Origin: Adenophora triphylla var. japonica
Taxonomy: Eukaryota > Streptophyta > Magnoliopsida > Asterales > Campanulaceae
DNA length: 64,000 nucleotides
NCBI GenBank assembly: GCA_022495995.1
Contig: JAFEMH010002080.1
Span: 1-64,000, forward strand
Reading direction: 5' to 3'
In this document: in pieces, positions 10,791-21,785 of the stretch
Layout: every line of letters begins with the position of its first letter
Numbering within the stretch: position 1 is the first letter of the stretch
The notes under the pieces: model-generated
What the model was told of the DNA's origin: nothing
The model's database searches: none
The model's input: only the letters and a program-made list of their open reading frames with translations
Position numbers and translations under genes: made by a program

Positions 10791-11144
10791 AACAAAATAG
10801 TGTAATTATAGTCTCTACACTATTCAACTAATCACCAAGGTATGGGACAAGTAAGGCCACTATGTATCATCAATCATTCCTACATATTCATTACATAACC
10901 TCAATTAGCCTTAATAGAGGTTCAAGATCTACTTCCCAAGTTTGAACTATTTTGGTGAAGTTACTAACCAAGCTTATCAACCATTTTTCGGACAATGTTT
11001 AAACTACTTCAAATCCATTTTGACCCAATATGACATCATGGTGTAGCCAAAGTATTCTAATTTAATCTAGGTTAAAGAGGATTCATTTTGGTTCTAGTTT
11101 GATTAGGTTTAAACAGTTCACAAATTGGATCATAGTCACCAGGC

Positions 11145-11384
11145 CAGGGCACGACTCGTGCCCCAGGGCACGACTCGTGCCCCTTTGGCCTTCCTCAGAT
11201 TCATGCGTCCCCTAAAGCATGACTCGTTACCTCCACATGGCACGACTCGTGCCTGAGGGCACGACTCGTGCCAATTCCCCTTAAGTTACTCAGAACGACT
11301 TGGCTATTCCTTCACTATTCGTTATCACGAGTTGGCCATGGGCACGACTCGTGCCTAGGGGCACGACTCGTGCCACGGCCCAGA
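11145..11384. repeat. GGCACGACTCGTGCC palindrome array in element C 3' LTR
   Basis: Six perfect copies plus one degenerate copy of a 15-bp near-palindrome with 7-bp arms GGCACGA and TCGTGCC around one central base, arranged as three pairs in an AT-rich LTR. The element's other LTR has an expanded version (17068-17337). Confidence 0.85.
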
Positions 11385-12578
11385 AAAAGTAGATGTAGCA
11401 CTTTTCCTTAAGAACTCCCAAAAACCAAAACTAGTCCCAAGCTTCTTCTACCTTGTGAACCTAAAAATGATTCCTAACTTTATTAATTCCATTCTAAACC
11501 ATTTAACCCCAAAGTATCATATCCTAAATATAGATCATTTCCACTTGGTTTTTCCACCCATTTTTCTATCACATTTTAAGTTAACCCCTTTTTAATCTAA
11601 CTCAACCCATTTCTTATACTCTTTATCACTTCCATGAACAACCACTTTATCCTAGTCATTACTCCATTTCTCAACCCAAGAGAGTGTCCTAACACTTCAA
11701 ATCACAATTATAACCACAATATTAACATCAAATTATTCATGATCATTTAATAGGAGGAAGGTCATAATAATTCACTTTCTAACTCTAGTAACTTGGCCAA
11801 ACCCACATTAAATACTTACTCTTAAACCATTATCATCCCCAATTACTCTATACCACTCTTCTTTCAACTTAGATCACCAATTTACAACTTAAGATCAATT
11901 CCAACTCAAATAACATTATTCAAAATACCAAAAAATCATTTTCTTTAAACAAGAGATTAATTAACACATAAGGTGAGCAATATTTAGAAGGAAGTCATAA
12001 TAACTTACCTAGTAAATATGAGATAGATTAAGGATCTTCTTAGCTTGATAAACTCCTCTAGATGCATCAAGCACAAAAGTACAATTGGATTAGAAAATGG
12101 AGAAGAATTGAATTTATTATAATTTTTAGAAGGAAATGTCTAGGGAGGTTTCCATGGAGGCTTTCTATGGAGAGAATAGAGGAGGTTGAAGAAGGAAGAA
12201 TGATTGAATGGGGAGGTTAATAATTGAAGGAGGATAATGGAATGGATGGGGGGAAGTATGGGAGGAGTATGGGAAAAAGCAAGAGCTTTGACTAAGAAGA
12301 GGGAGGGGAGGAAAATAGGGGATATGGCCCCCCTTCCCTTCCTAATAAAATATTTTCCATTTATACTTCCCCTACACAAAGAAGCCTAACTATCCACATT
12401 TTATTTATTTTATCCATTTCTATTATTATACTTCTCCCAAGATGCTTTATTTAATTTCCCAATCATCTCAACCTAATATAAGAAATTAATGATATAAAAT
12501 GATCTCATAATATTAACAATAATATTAAAAGCATATAATATGATGCTAAAATTGGTGCCTAGGGTTAGGGTCGTTACA

Positions 12579-12600
12579 CTCACTCCCCCTTAAAGAAAAT
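12579..12600 (-). other. Element C polypurine tract
   Basis: On the minus strand TTTAAGGGGGAGTGAG directly precedes the 3' LTR start TGTAACGACC. This is the standard primer site for plus-strand synthesis and fixes the LTR boundary. Confidence 0.75.
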
Positions 12601-14186
12601 TCGTCCCGAATTTTAAAAAGACTTACCTTAAGGATCAATAACAAAAGTTACCTCTCAAGCATTTCAAATTACAACTTCCACATAGTTTCCTTAACGGCAT
12701 GATTCTTCTATACATTTTCACAACCCGAATACTCTAGGATTTCAATTCCCTAAACTACCATTCTAATAACTCTCAACGGTTCTCCCGCATAAGTCCAATC
12801 CGTCTAATCATCATTAATTGAAGAACTCCATACGCACGAAGGATCATACAATTAAATTTGTCCATATCAAGCTTTGTACATTACCCATTCCAATGCTAAA
12901 CTAAAAACTGTTATTATACACAAACTTGCTAAGGTTAATTAACTTCTCAACTTGAAAGGAAGTCCATCACACCACACACAACTTATTTTTCAAGAATCTA
13001 GATAGTCTTCTAATCTCTTCCTTTCAAGTAACTAAATCCTCCAAACCCTTAGGATCTGTAACAAATTCCACAAGAGAGCTTCAAAAAGGTAAGGTTCCCA
13101 CTTAACAATATAAAACAATTGCAGCCACTCTCGAGTAGAGGGTAAGAAAATTCCGATTTATTTAAGTTAACTTCCTCGAAGCATACGCTATTACTTTCCC
13201 ATTTCTCATAATATCACAACCTAATCTTCCTTTAATACGCACTTAAAATTCACAAAGTCCTCACATCCATTAGGTAAGGTAAGGATCGGATCTATAGTCA
13301 ATCTATTCTCCATCTCTATCAATATGATTCATCCTTATTACATCCTACACCATTTATATATTCTTTAGAGTTAACTAAATCAATGATTTTATAATTCTCA
13401 AAAATTCCTTAAAAATTCCTTCGGTAGCACTTACCAGCCCAAAGATCACGAACTAAATCCTCATAAGATCCATGGTAACATCCGAGTTTAAGACTATAGA
13501 ACCCAAAATTTGAAATCCCCTCGAGCCAACTCACACTAGCTAAACTTTGCATACAAGGACTCCTCACAAGGAATCATTAACCCAACTCTCAAATGATTTT
13601 CATGATCTTCCCGGAACTTTAATTAACAAAAAGACCATCAATCCTAATTACCATAAAGTCATCAAAATAAGGATTAAATTCTGATTATCATACTTAGAAT
13701 CAAAACATGAGATTCCTTGATGAAAACACAATTACCATCTATTCACAACTAATACGAAAAATTTCCGGAAAGACTTCTTATGCAAGTCTAACATATACTA
13801 ATTACCCTTCACACTTTTAACCAAAACTTTCTGCCTTTAATGCTTATATAACAAGAGTACCATATAAAGGTTATCTATATCAAATACCAATGTAATCAAT
13901 TTAGGTATATAAAAGGAGACTCACTTCTTATGATAGTCTACCAATGCACAACAACTACTTAACCCTCCAGGTCAAGTATATCTCATAATTACAACTCGAT
14001 AATCATACCAAATCAACTGGCAATACATGCTCAGCCATGACCACATCACTATCGTGGTAAATCAAGGGAGATTCGAGGTATCCTCTCATAAGAGTAGAAT
14101 CCTCTAACAATAAAACAAATTCTCAAATAATGTATGCCACATAAAAGCAACATGTGATGCTAAACATAAATAATATGAAACAGGAT
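12601..14186 (-). other. Element C internal region without recognisable pol
   Basis: About 1.6 kb of AT-rich sequence with no frame above 60 codons and no protease, RT or integrase motif that I can find on either strand. The gag-protease frame stops just before the expected protease active-site motif, so the deletion took everything from the protease on. Whether this segment is decayed pol or foreign filler I cannot tell by eye. Confidence 0.5.
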
Positions 14187-15362
14187 TTATAAAATGTGAC
14201 CCCTAGCTCCTGAGACAGGGAATATACCCCTAATGACCTCTGAGGGATCTATCTCTCCTGGACCCGAAACACATACTCGACCATAGACCTTCTCTTTCGG
14301 TTCTCCTTCGTTATCTCTTTTGGTACCACCTCTTTGTTGTCCACCTGGCTGACCGCTGCTTAAAGCTCTTCCCCGCTGCAACCTTGGGTAATTCCTCCTA
14401 AAGTGTCCCATTGCTCCACAATTAATACACTTGCCTTGCTTACTTCAACACCGATCTTCGGTATGTCCAACCTTCTTGCAAAATTTACAAATCATCCCAT
14501 ACTGTTTGGATATTGGCCTAGACGAAGAAGCTACAACAAGTTCCCCTCTCACACTTCCTGAAGTTAAAGCCCTTGGCTGTCCTCTAATGATTTTGGATCC
14601 TTGTCCTAGATACTTTGGTTTATTTCTAATCCCACCTTCCGATTTTCCACTATTTTCCTCAATGCTATTTTCGATCTTATATGCTCTATCTATGGCTGTC
14701 TGATAATTGGTGGAGCTATCAATCACTAACTTCTTCCTAAACTCAATCCTCAAACCTTTTACAAACCTATAAACTCTTCTCGCTTCATGCGATACCAAAT
14801 GAGGGCAACACCTAGCTAATTCCTCAAACCGGACTGAATACTGATTCACCGTCATGTTTCCTTGTTTTAGTCCTAAGAATTCAATATCCTTCTCATCCCT
14901 TGTAACCATTGAAATGAAATAATCCTCGAACTGCTGAGTGAAATTATCCCAAGTCTGGGGCGTATGATCCCGCTCCCAATTTCCTTTCAAAATCTGCCAC
15001 CACTGATCAGCTAGACCTTCAAGTTTGAAAACAGCATACCTAACTTTCTTTTCGTTGGAACTTTCCATAACCTCAAAAATCTTGTTCATTTCCTCTAACC
15101 ATTTTTCTGCCCTTAACGGATCCGGATCTCCATTAAAGCTCGGTGGGTTCATCTTCACAAATTTTTCCAATCCATCACTTTGACATCCCTCAGGTTGATT
15201 CGGAACTGATCCTCTAGTCTCCATATTCTGTACAAACATCTTGAATAATTTCATCATCTCTTCATTCTGAATTCCACCTATACCCCTATCTCCTTCATTT
15301 TCTAGAACCTTTCGCTGGTCATCATTGCTTCCGGCCATTAGAACAATTCCTGCATTAAACAC
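14187..15362 (-). CDS. gag: Element C gag (capsid and zinc knuckles), one in-frame stop
   Basis: A 305-residue frame (15362-14445) and a 74-residue frame (14411-14187) share the same reading phase, separated by a TGA at 14442-14444. The core matches the Retrotrans_gag family: PPSFNGDPDPLRAEKWLEEMNKIFEVM, LADQWWQILKG, TWDNFTQQFEDYF, EFLGLKQGNMTVNQYSVRFEELAR. Two CCHC knuckles follow: CKFCKKVGHTEDRC, and CINCGAMGHFRRN whose last Cys is replaced by Tyr. The TGA falls between them. A likely true start is the second Met (MAGSNDD), some 60 bases after the PBS. It packages the RNA; with no pol it would serve as a coat for a trans-mobilised element. Confidence 0.85.
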
Positions 15363-15423
15363 TCGGCGTCAATTACCACTCATTTCCCCCTTAGTTTAGA
15401 CATCTACCCTTGACCTCTAAACT

Positions 15424-15437
15424 AAGCTCTGATACCA
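15424..15437 (-). other. Element C primer-binding site (initiator-Met tRNA)
   Basis: The minus strand reads TGGTATCAGAGCTT, complementary to the 3' end of plant initiator-Met tRNA, two bases from the LTR end at 15440. Confidence 0.85.
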
Positions 15438-15439
15438 AC

Positions 15440-18400
15440 TGTGAGCACCCCAACTCGGGACCTAACGCGTGTCCCGAGCTTGAGGAGCTCAAACCAAGAA
15501 AACCCATCTTAAAATTTTTAAACTTTTATTTCACTTTAAAAGAAAACTACTTCTCCAACTTCCAAAATAAACTCAACTGATAATATCTCCACTTGGAGGA
15601 ATTTAAATAATATTCCAATAAATCATAACTTGATTAATTACATTGAAAACCCGGATTTACATTGTTTAACAAAAGAGTTTTCCATACAACTTATAAAAGA
15701 GTAATACTTAAAGAGGACTCCCTACAACCTACTCATATACCTATCCTGACAAGTCCCAAAAGCAAGAGTCCACACTCCTATCCCCTACTCACTGGTTCAG
15801 GTCACCTGTCTCAGCACAATCTAAAACAGTAAAAGGGAAGGGGTGAGAATAAATCTCAATAAGCTATTATGAATGCAGCAAGATGCCAAACAAGATGCAA
15901 CACATAGCATGGTAGCACGTAACACATTATAAAAGCGGTAAACACCTTACGTTACCTCATTTTACCTTTCCCGTCTGAACAATAAGTCGTACAACGTGGG
16001 AGTAAAACTCCGCTCTTTGGTGAATTGCCCTCATGCACATTCACCGCTTATAGGACTCATACCCCAGAAATCCATATAAGAAAATAGGATACTTATATGA
16101 CCCTTATTCAGAGTATCATATAATATCAGCGCTACTGTAAAGCTTTTGGCTTTATACAGAGCATTCCACCTAATCACCAAATCGCAGCGGTCTGTAAGGC
16201 TTCTGGCTCAATAGAGTCGCTAGCACACCCACTCTGTGGCCACAGAGGGGACGGTCCCAGGTATGATGAACCTTCAATCACTTATAGAACAAATCCATAA
16301 TTGATTGAATTCCATTATACCCGCGAGTATCAACACGTTCAAGCACATAATAGATACTTGAAATAAAATCCACAAAGGGGATAAGAACAACATGGTAATG
16401 TATACTCATGTTAAATCAATACTATAGTGCAACATTCATCTAATACACTATGCATAATACCATTAACGAATATAAATTCAAATAAGGTATCCATATAACC
16501 ACATAATCCACACCGGGATACAATATAATCAACATGCCAGATAATCCACAACTGGGATACAATACAACCATATATCAAGTAATCCACACTTGGGATACAA
16601 TATAATCAACATGCCAGATAATCCACAACTGGGATACAATATATCAATGTGCCAAATAATCCACACTGGGAATACCGTACAACGATGTAACACATATACA
16701 TTCCTTACCAACAAAATAGTGTAATTATAGTCTCTACACTATTCAACTAATCACCAAGGTATGGGACAAGTAAGGCCACTATGTATCATCAATCATTCCT
16801 ACATAGTCATCACATAACCTCAATTAGCCTTAATAGAGGTTCAAGATCTACTTCCCAAGTTTGAACTATTTTGGTGAAGTTACTAACCAAGCTTATCAAC
16901 CATTTTCCGGACAATGTTTAAACTACTTTCCCAAATCCATTTTGACCCAATATGACGTCATGGTGTAGCCAAAGTATTCTACTTTAATCTAGGTTAAAGA
17001 GGATTCATTTTGGTTCTAGTTTGATTAGGTTTAAACAGTTCACAAATTGGATCATAGTCACCAGGCCAGGGCACGACTCGTGCCCCAGGGCACGACTCGT
17101 GCCACTTTGGCCTTCCTCAGATTCATGCGTCCCCTAAAGCACGACTCGTTACCTCCACATGGCACGACTCGTGCCTGAGGGCATGACTCGTGCCAATTCC
17201 CCTTAAGTTACTCAGAATGACTTGGCTATTCCTTCACGATTCGTTATCACGAGTTGGCCATGGGCACGACTCGTGCCTAGGGGCACGACTCGTGCCTAGG
17301 GGCACGATTCGTGCCTAGGGGCACGACTCGTGCCACGGCCAGAAACAGGTAGATGTAGCACTTTTCCTTAAGAACTCCCCAAAACCAAAACTAGTCACAA
17401 GCTTCTTCTACCTTGTGAACCTAAAAATGATTCCTAACTTTATTAATTCCATTCTAAACCATTTAACCCCAAAGTATCATATCCTAAATATAGATCATTT
17501 CCACTTGTTTTTTCCACCCATTTTTCTACCACATTTTAAGTTAACCCCTTTTTAATCTAACTCAATCCATTTCTTATACTCTTTATCACTTCCATGAACA
17601 ACCACTTTATCCTAGTCATTACTCCATTTCTCAACCCAAGAGAGTGTCCTAACACTTCAAATCACAATTATAACCACAATATTAACATCAAATTATTCAT
17701 GATCATTTAATAGGAGGAAAGTCATAATAATTCACTTTCTAACTCTAGTAACTTGTCCAAACCCACATTAAATACTTACTCTTAAACCATTATCATCCCT
17801 AATTACTCTATACCACTCTTCTTTCAACTTAGATCACCAATTTACAACTTAAGATCAATTCCAACTCAAATAACATTATTCAAAATACCAAAAAATCATC
17901 TTCTTTTAACAAGAGATTAATTAACACATAAGGTGAGCAATATTTAGAAGGAAGTCATAATAACTTACCTAGTAAATATGAGATGGATTAAGGATCTTCT
18001 TAGCTTGATAAACTCCTCTAGATGCACCAAGCACAAAAGTACAATTGGATTAGAAAATGGAGAAGAATTGAATTTATTATAATTTTTAGAAGGAAATGTC
18101 TAGGGAGGTTTCCATGGAGACTTTCTATGGAGAGAATGGAGGAGGTTGAAGAAGGAAGAATGATTGAATGGGGAGGTTAATAATTGAAGGAGGATAATGG
18201 AATGGATTGGGGGGAAGTATGGGAGGAGTATGGGAAAAAGCAAGAGCTTTGACTAAGAAGAGGGAGGGGAGGAAAATAGGGGATATGGCCCCCCTTCCCT
18301 TCCTAATAAAATATTTTCCATTTATACTTCCCCTACACAAAGAAGCCTAACTAGCCACATTTTATTTATTTTATCCATTTCTATTATTATACTTCTTCCA

Positions 18401-18539
18401 AGATGCTTTATTTAATTTCCCAATCATCTCAACCTAATATAAGAAATTAATGATATAAAATGATCTCATAATATTAACAATAATATTAAAAGCATATAAT
18501 ATGATGCTAAAATTGGTGCCTAGGGTTAGGGTCGTTACA
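15440..18539 (-). repeat. Element C 5' LTR
   Basis: TG...CA-bounded (TGTGAGCACCCC to GTCGTTACA), 3100 bp, near-identical to the other LTR. It contains the tandem repeat at 16503-16685 and the expanded palindrome array at 17068-17337. Confidence 0.9.
17068..17337. repeat. Expanded GGCACGACTCGTGCC palindrome array in element C 5' LTR
   Basis: Same array as in the 3' LTR but with four consecutive units at the right-hand cluster (GCACGACTCGTGCC separated by TAGGG), two of them absent from the other LTR. Single-base variants (GCATGACTC, GCACGATTC) break individual arms. The copy-number change arose after insertion, so the array is unstable. Confidence 0.85.
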
Positions 18540-18748
18540 AGCACACCTTCCCATTGGCCTTGGTTATGGTCACAATATTGGACAACCATGTCGGATATTC
18601 GATGACTCTGATGAATCCTACCCGCAGTAGCTTCTCAATTTCTTCTTTGACCTGTAGAGACCATTCTGGCTTGATTTTCCTCGCTTTACGCTTTGGCTTA
18701 GCATCCGGTGCTAGAGGGATTACGTGCTCCACTATTGAACCTGTCTAG
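18540..18748 (-). pseudogene. Element A pol: N-terminal part of reverse transcriptase, cut by element C
   Basis: The frame reads HVIPLAPDAKPKRKARKIKPEWSLQVKEEIEKLLRVGFIRVIEYPTWLSNIVTITKANGKV, the conserved RT entry region of Tat polyproteins (normally P.R...R...P.....I..E..KLL..GFIR...YP.WL.N.V.V.K..GK.R.C.D). It then runs into element C at NGKV. The continuation on the other side of C (9520) starts beyond most of RT. Confidence 0.75.
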
Positions 18749-19303
18749 CCTCGGCATATCCTTGTACGACCACGCAAAGACGTCCATGTATTCTCTCGAG
18801 CATATTAACCGATGTCCCGTTCAACCCCCTGGAAGAAACTTCCAATCTGTCTCTTTAGGTTCCTCGACGGTACCCAAGTTAACACTTGTCAAAACCTCCT
18901 CGCGGCTTGGGCTCGGTTTTCCTCTTTTACGTAACACCTTAAAGATTTCTTTAATGTATTGTTCGTTTAGTGTGTTTGCATCTTATTCAAATGATTCATT
19001 ATTAACTGTTGTTAAGTTTTGAGTTAATTTATCATTTGTTAAGTTGGCAATAAGGGGATAATCAGAAAGATCTGTCATTTCATTCAAAGCAAGGGGAAAG
19101 ATGACATCGATTACATATTCATAATCCTCAGGCGTGAGGCCTTCGGATGACTCAAAGGACTGGAATTCCAAGATTCCTGACTCAAACTGACTCTTGACCC
19201 TACTGACTCTGGACCCTACACTACTTATTGACTCGAAGTGTTTGACGCGGGTTGGACTGGGGTTTACTCTTTCCTGCTGTTGCCCTGGGGAGTAGCAGTC
19301 TTG
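18749..19303 (-). pseudogene. Element A protease/linker region, decayed
   Basis: Contains one open frame (19171-18983, EFQSFESSEGLTPEDYEYVIDVIFPLALNEM...) in phase with the gag frame to the right, followed by stops. Element B keeps the same sequence at 34240-34560 (CATTTAATGTGTCTGCATC near 34372). The protease active-site motif DSGA is not visible, so this part is incomplete. Confidence 0.5.
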
Positions 19304-20170
19304 TCAGCCTTTTTCAGAAAGTTGTGCATCCTGTGGACCATTATTGCCTTTGCTGACACCATTCCCATAGGGGACGTCTGACTGATCTGGCGCAATCTCT
19401 TCTCCGAGTCTGACTGTATTCATCTGTGCCTCTGGGGTGGTAGGACCAGTTGTGCTTTCGGCATCTGAGAGACAACTTTCTTCATCACAAAAGTCTTCTG
19501 GCTTGTTCACTCTTCTTTCCACCTTTTCCCAAACAGGGGGTTGGGACTGATCTTCGGGGGTAGTAAGAACCATCACAAACACATTATGCTCATCGTGGGT
19601 GATGAAGGGTTCTGAAGAGACTTTCATTAACATGGCTTGTTTCACTTCAAACTCGCAATCTTCATAAGTGAGCCTTTCTTCTGTAATCTTGACCATGGTT
19701 ACTGGCTCGATATCGTAAAAGAGAGGTCGGGCTCTGACAACATTAACGAAATCAGTCCCTACTATGGGTCCAAACTGTCCTTCCATGGCGGCGGCATTAA
19801 TCAGATCTTTCCACTTTCCTTGTAATTCAGCATAAGGAACATTGAATTTCAGGATGTCTATGATCTTTGGATTCCCAAAACTGTCTGCATTTGTCTCTCC
19901 GAATTCGATCACGTTGACTTGATTGTTAGCAGGAAGAGGATTCTTGACCACATTAGGACCCCGAGGTGGCTCCAGCTTGCCTTCTTCAATCAGGCGAGAG
20001 ATCAGGAACTTCAGGTAGGTGCAATCATTGGTGTTATGCCCATGATATTTGTGAAAGCGGCAATGCTTGGTTTCGTCCATTCTGATACTAAGGTTCTTTG
20101 GTTTCCAGTTTTCCAAAGGCCTGATGAGTCCTTCAGCTACCAAACCGTCGAAGACTTTTTCTAGTGGCAT
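19304..20170 (-). pseudogene. Element A gag C-terminal part with C-F-H-G-H-C box
   Basis: A 288-residue frame with GMPLEKVFDGLVAEGLIRPLEN then CRFHKYHGHNTNDCTYLKFLISRLIEEGKLEPPRGPN, the modified zinc-knuckle-like box (Cys, His, Gly-His, Cys) that marks Tat/Ogre gag proteins. It is in the same reading phase as the upstream gag frame and is separated from it by a nonsense codon just after APAT at about 20342. The C-terminal half is acidic and low in complexity. Confidence 0.75.
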
Positions 20171-20344
20171 TCCGGAATCTTCTGCAGTATAGGAGCGAGG
20201 TCTTGGCTTTGCAGCGACTTGGCTTGAATTTTGTCCAACCCTCTCATTCTGAATATAATTGACAGCGTCAACCGTTTCTTTTCCTTTTATAGTAACAGCT
20301 GTGGCATTTGAAACTGGTGCTTTGTAGCGGTAGGAGTTGGCTGC

Positions 20345-21697
20345 TCATGTGGCTGGGGCCATGTTGAAGGCATTTTCAAACTTGGTGCCGGCATTTACCA
20401 TTGCCCGGAGGTCAGGATAATAGTAATTGCCAATTTGGACCCTTAGTTGAGGTTTCAAGCAAGACTGGAAGATTTCCATCTGCTCCTCTTCATTCAGCGG
20501 GGTCATCATTTCACTAAGCTTCCAATTCCATCTCTTGTAGAATTCACTTACTGGCTCATCTGGGCGTTGTAGAGTGCCTTGTAGGTCATTCCTGCTAGTT
20601 TCCCAATTCAAGTTGGCCTTATACTTTTCCAGGAATGCTTCCTTGATCTGGTCCCAGGTGGCTCGGGCCTCCGGCTTTACATGCAGGAACCATCTAAGAG
20701 CTGAACCCTTTAATGACAGCTGAAAATGGTCGGCCATTTGCTGATGTGTACAGTCTTTGGCTCTCATGGAGAGCAGGTAGATTTCAATATGAGTCCGGGG
20801 ACAATCGGTGCCATTGAACTTTTCAATCTTAAGCATCCAGAATTTTGGAGGAAGAGGGACAATTTTGCTGGGATCAGTGATCTGGTATGCTGCCTTTTTG
20901 GTGCTCAGTTCTCCAAACTTCTCTTCTATGGACTTAACTTGTTCCATCAACCAAGTCATGTTGGGGTCAGGTGATGGTTTAGGATTGTTTGATTCCGAAG
21001 CAGGCTTATCAGATTTGAGCGGCAGGACAGTGGGTGACACAGTGGTAGCTGGTACCATGGCTTGGGGATCTTTAGAAGGGAAGTAAGTGTAAACTTGGCC
21101 TGGTCCTGTGTTTCCATGAGGCTGGCCAGAGGCATAGGGATTAGGGTCGTAGTTGCAGAAGTAGGAAAAAGGAGCCTCGTGGGATCCTGTTGGCAAGGTT
21201 GGGGGTGGAAGATCTGCTGTGGAAGGGCATAGATTGAAAAGGTCACTCGATTGATTCTGAGGCCTAGAAATTGTCTGGGATGGCCCATACTGGGGAGAGG
21301 GAGCGAATCCCATGGGGTAGTGCAGAGGCTGCGTTACGGGGATAGCTGTGGCGTTTGTTCTCTGTTGGTAGGGAACAAAGCTGGGTCTTATCTGAGGAGG
21401 AGAGGGTGTCGGGACCCTGATGGCTTGAGACATTGGGAAGGACTGAAAAGGGACAGTCTTTGGCAATGGATCATATGTGGATGGAGGAGGGCATTGGTTA
21501 TTGGCTAGGGGAGCTGAGATGGTTACTTCTGGAGTTTCATCTTCTACCATAACCAGGGAACCGTTGGGCTCTACCACTATCTGGACCCCATGACGGCGGA
21601 GCGCATCAATGAGCATGGTCTGCTGTTCCTCATGGGCTTTACGACTATTTTCCAAGGCTAAGGATAGCTCTTCTTCCCTAGTCATCTGGTTACCCAA
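20345..21697 (-). CDS. gag: Element A gag N-terminal part
   Basis: The 450-residue frame starts MTREEELSLALENSRKAHEEQQTMLIDALRRHGVQIV, the usual N-terminus of Tat gag in this group. It continues through a Pro/Gln-rich stretch, then the Retrotrans_gag domain: FWMLKIEKFNGTDCPRTHIEIYLLSMRAKDCT, FQLSLKGSALRWFLHVKPEARATWDQIKEAFLEKYKAN, QRPDEPVSEFYKRWNWKLSEM. It ends at one stop inside YYPDLRAMVNAGTKFENAFNMAPAT. The capsid part is otherwise intact and could still be made. Downstream gag continues in phase at 20170. Confidence 0.85.
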   Translation of the reverse strand: MGNQMTREEELSLALENSRKAHEEQQTMLIDALRRHGVQIVVEPNGSLVMVEDETPEVTISAPLANNQCPPPSTYDPLPKTVPFQSFPMSQAIRVPTPSPPQIRPSFVPYQQRTNATAIPVTQPLHYPMGFAPSPQYGPSQTISRPQNQSSDLFNLCPSTADLPPPTLPTGSHEAPFSYFCNYDPNPYASGQPHGNTGPGQVYTYFPSKDPQAMVPATTVSPTVLPLKSDKPASESNNPKPSPDPNMTWLMEQVKSIEEKFGELSTKKAAYQITDPSKIVPLPPKFWMLKIEKFNGTDCPRTHIEIYLLSMRAKDCTHQQMADHFQLSLKGSALRWFLHVKPEARATWDQIKEAFLEKYKANLNWETSRNDLQGTLQRPDEPVSEFYKRWNWKLSEMMTPLNEEEQMEIFQSCLKPQLRVQIGNYYYPDLRAMVNAGTKFENAFNMAPAT

Positions 21698-21785
21698 ACC
21701 AAGATCGTTTTCTCTGTCAAATCGGCCATTCGACTCTGCGGGTCGACAAAACCGAGGATTCTCGCGAACCTGCTCCGAGAATTCG

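Larger units (their letters stand above)
9521..12578 (-). repeat. Element C 3' LTR
   Basis: Runs from CGTGAGCACCCC (first base changed from T) to GGGTCGTTACA. It aligns along its whole length with 15440-18539 and is about 42 bp shorter, mostly because the palindrome array has two fewer 18-bp units. Small open frames in it have identical copies in the other LTR and show no protein-like features. Confidence 0.9.
9521..18539 (-). mobile_element. Element C: nested gag-only Ty3/gypsy element with 3.1-kb LTRs (TR-GAG type)
   Basis: Two near-identical LTRs (9521-12578 and 15440-18539) flank only 2.86 kb: a PPT, about 1.6 kb without recognisable pol, and one gag. The PBS is complementary to initiator-Met tRNA. 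The gag belongs to the chromovirus type, probably Tekay/Del-like. High LTR identity indicates a recent insertion, yet protease, RT, RNase H and integrase are missing, so it must have moved with enzymes from a relative. The flanking 5-mers (CGTGC left, AGCAC right) do not match, and A's RT is deleted at this point. Confidence 0.85.

Noticed and set aside
10610..10795. ORF with an exact copy at 16529-16714
   Set aside because: Both copies are the same position in element C's two LTRs and consist of tandem repeat; no protein features.
12140..12379. ORF with a copy at 18125-18340
   Set aside because: LTR-internal, reading phase differs at the 3' end between copies; no conserved coding.
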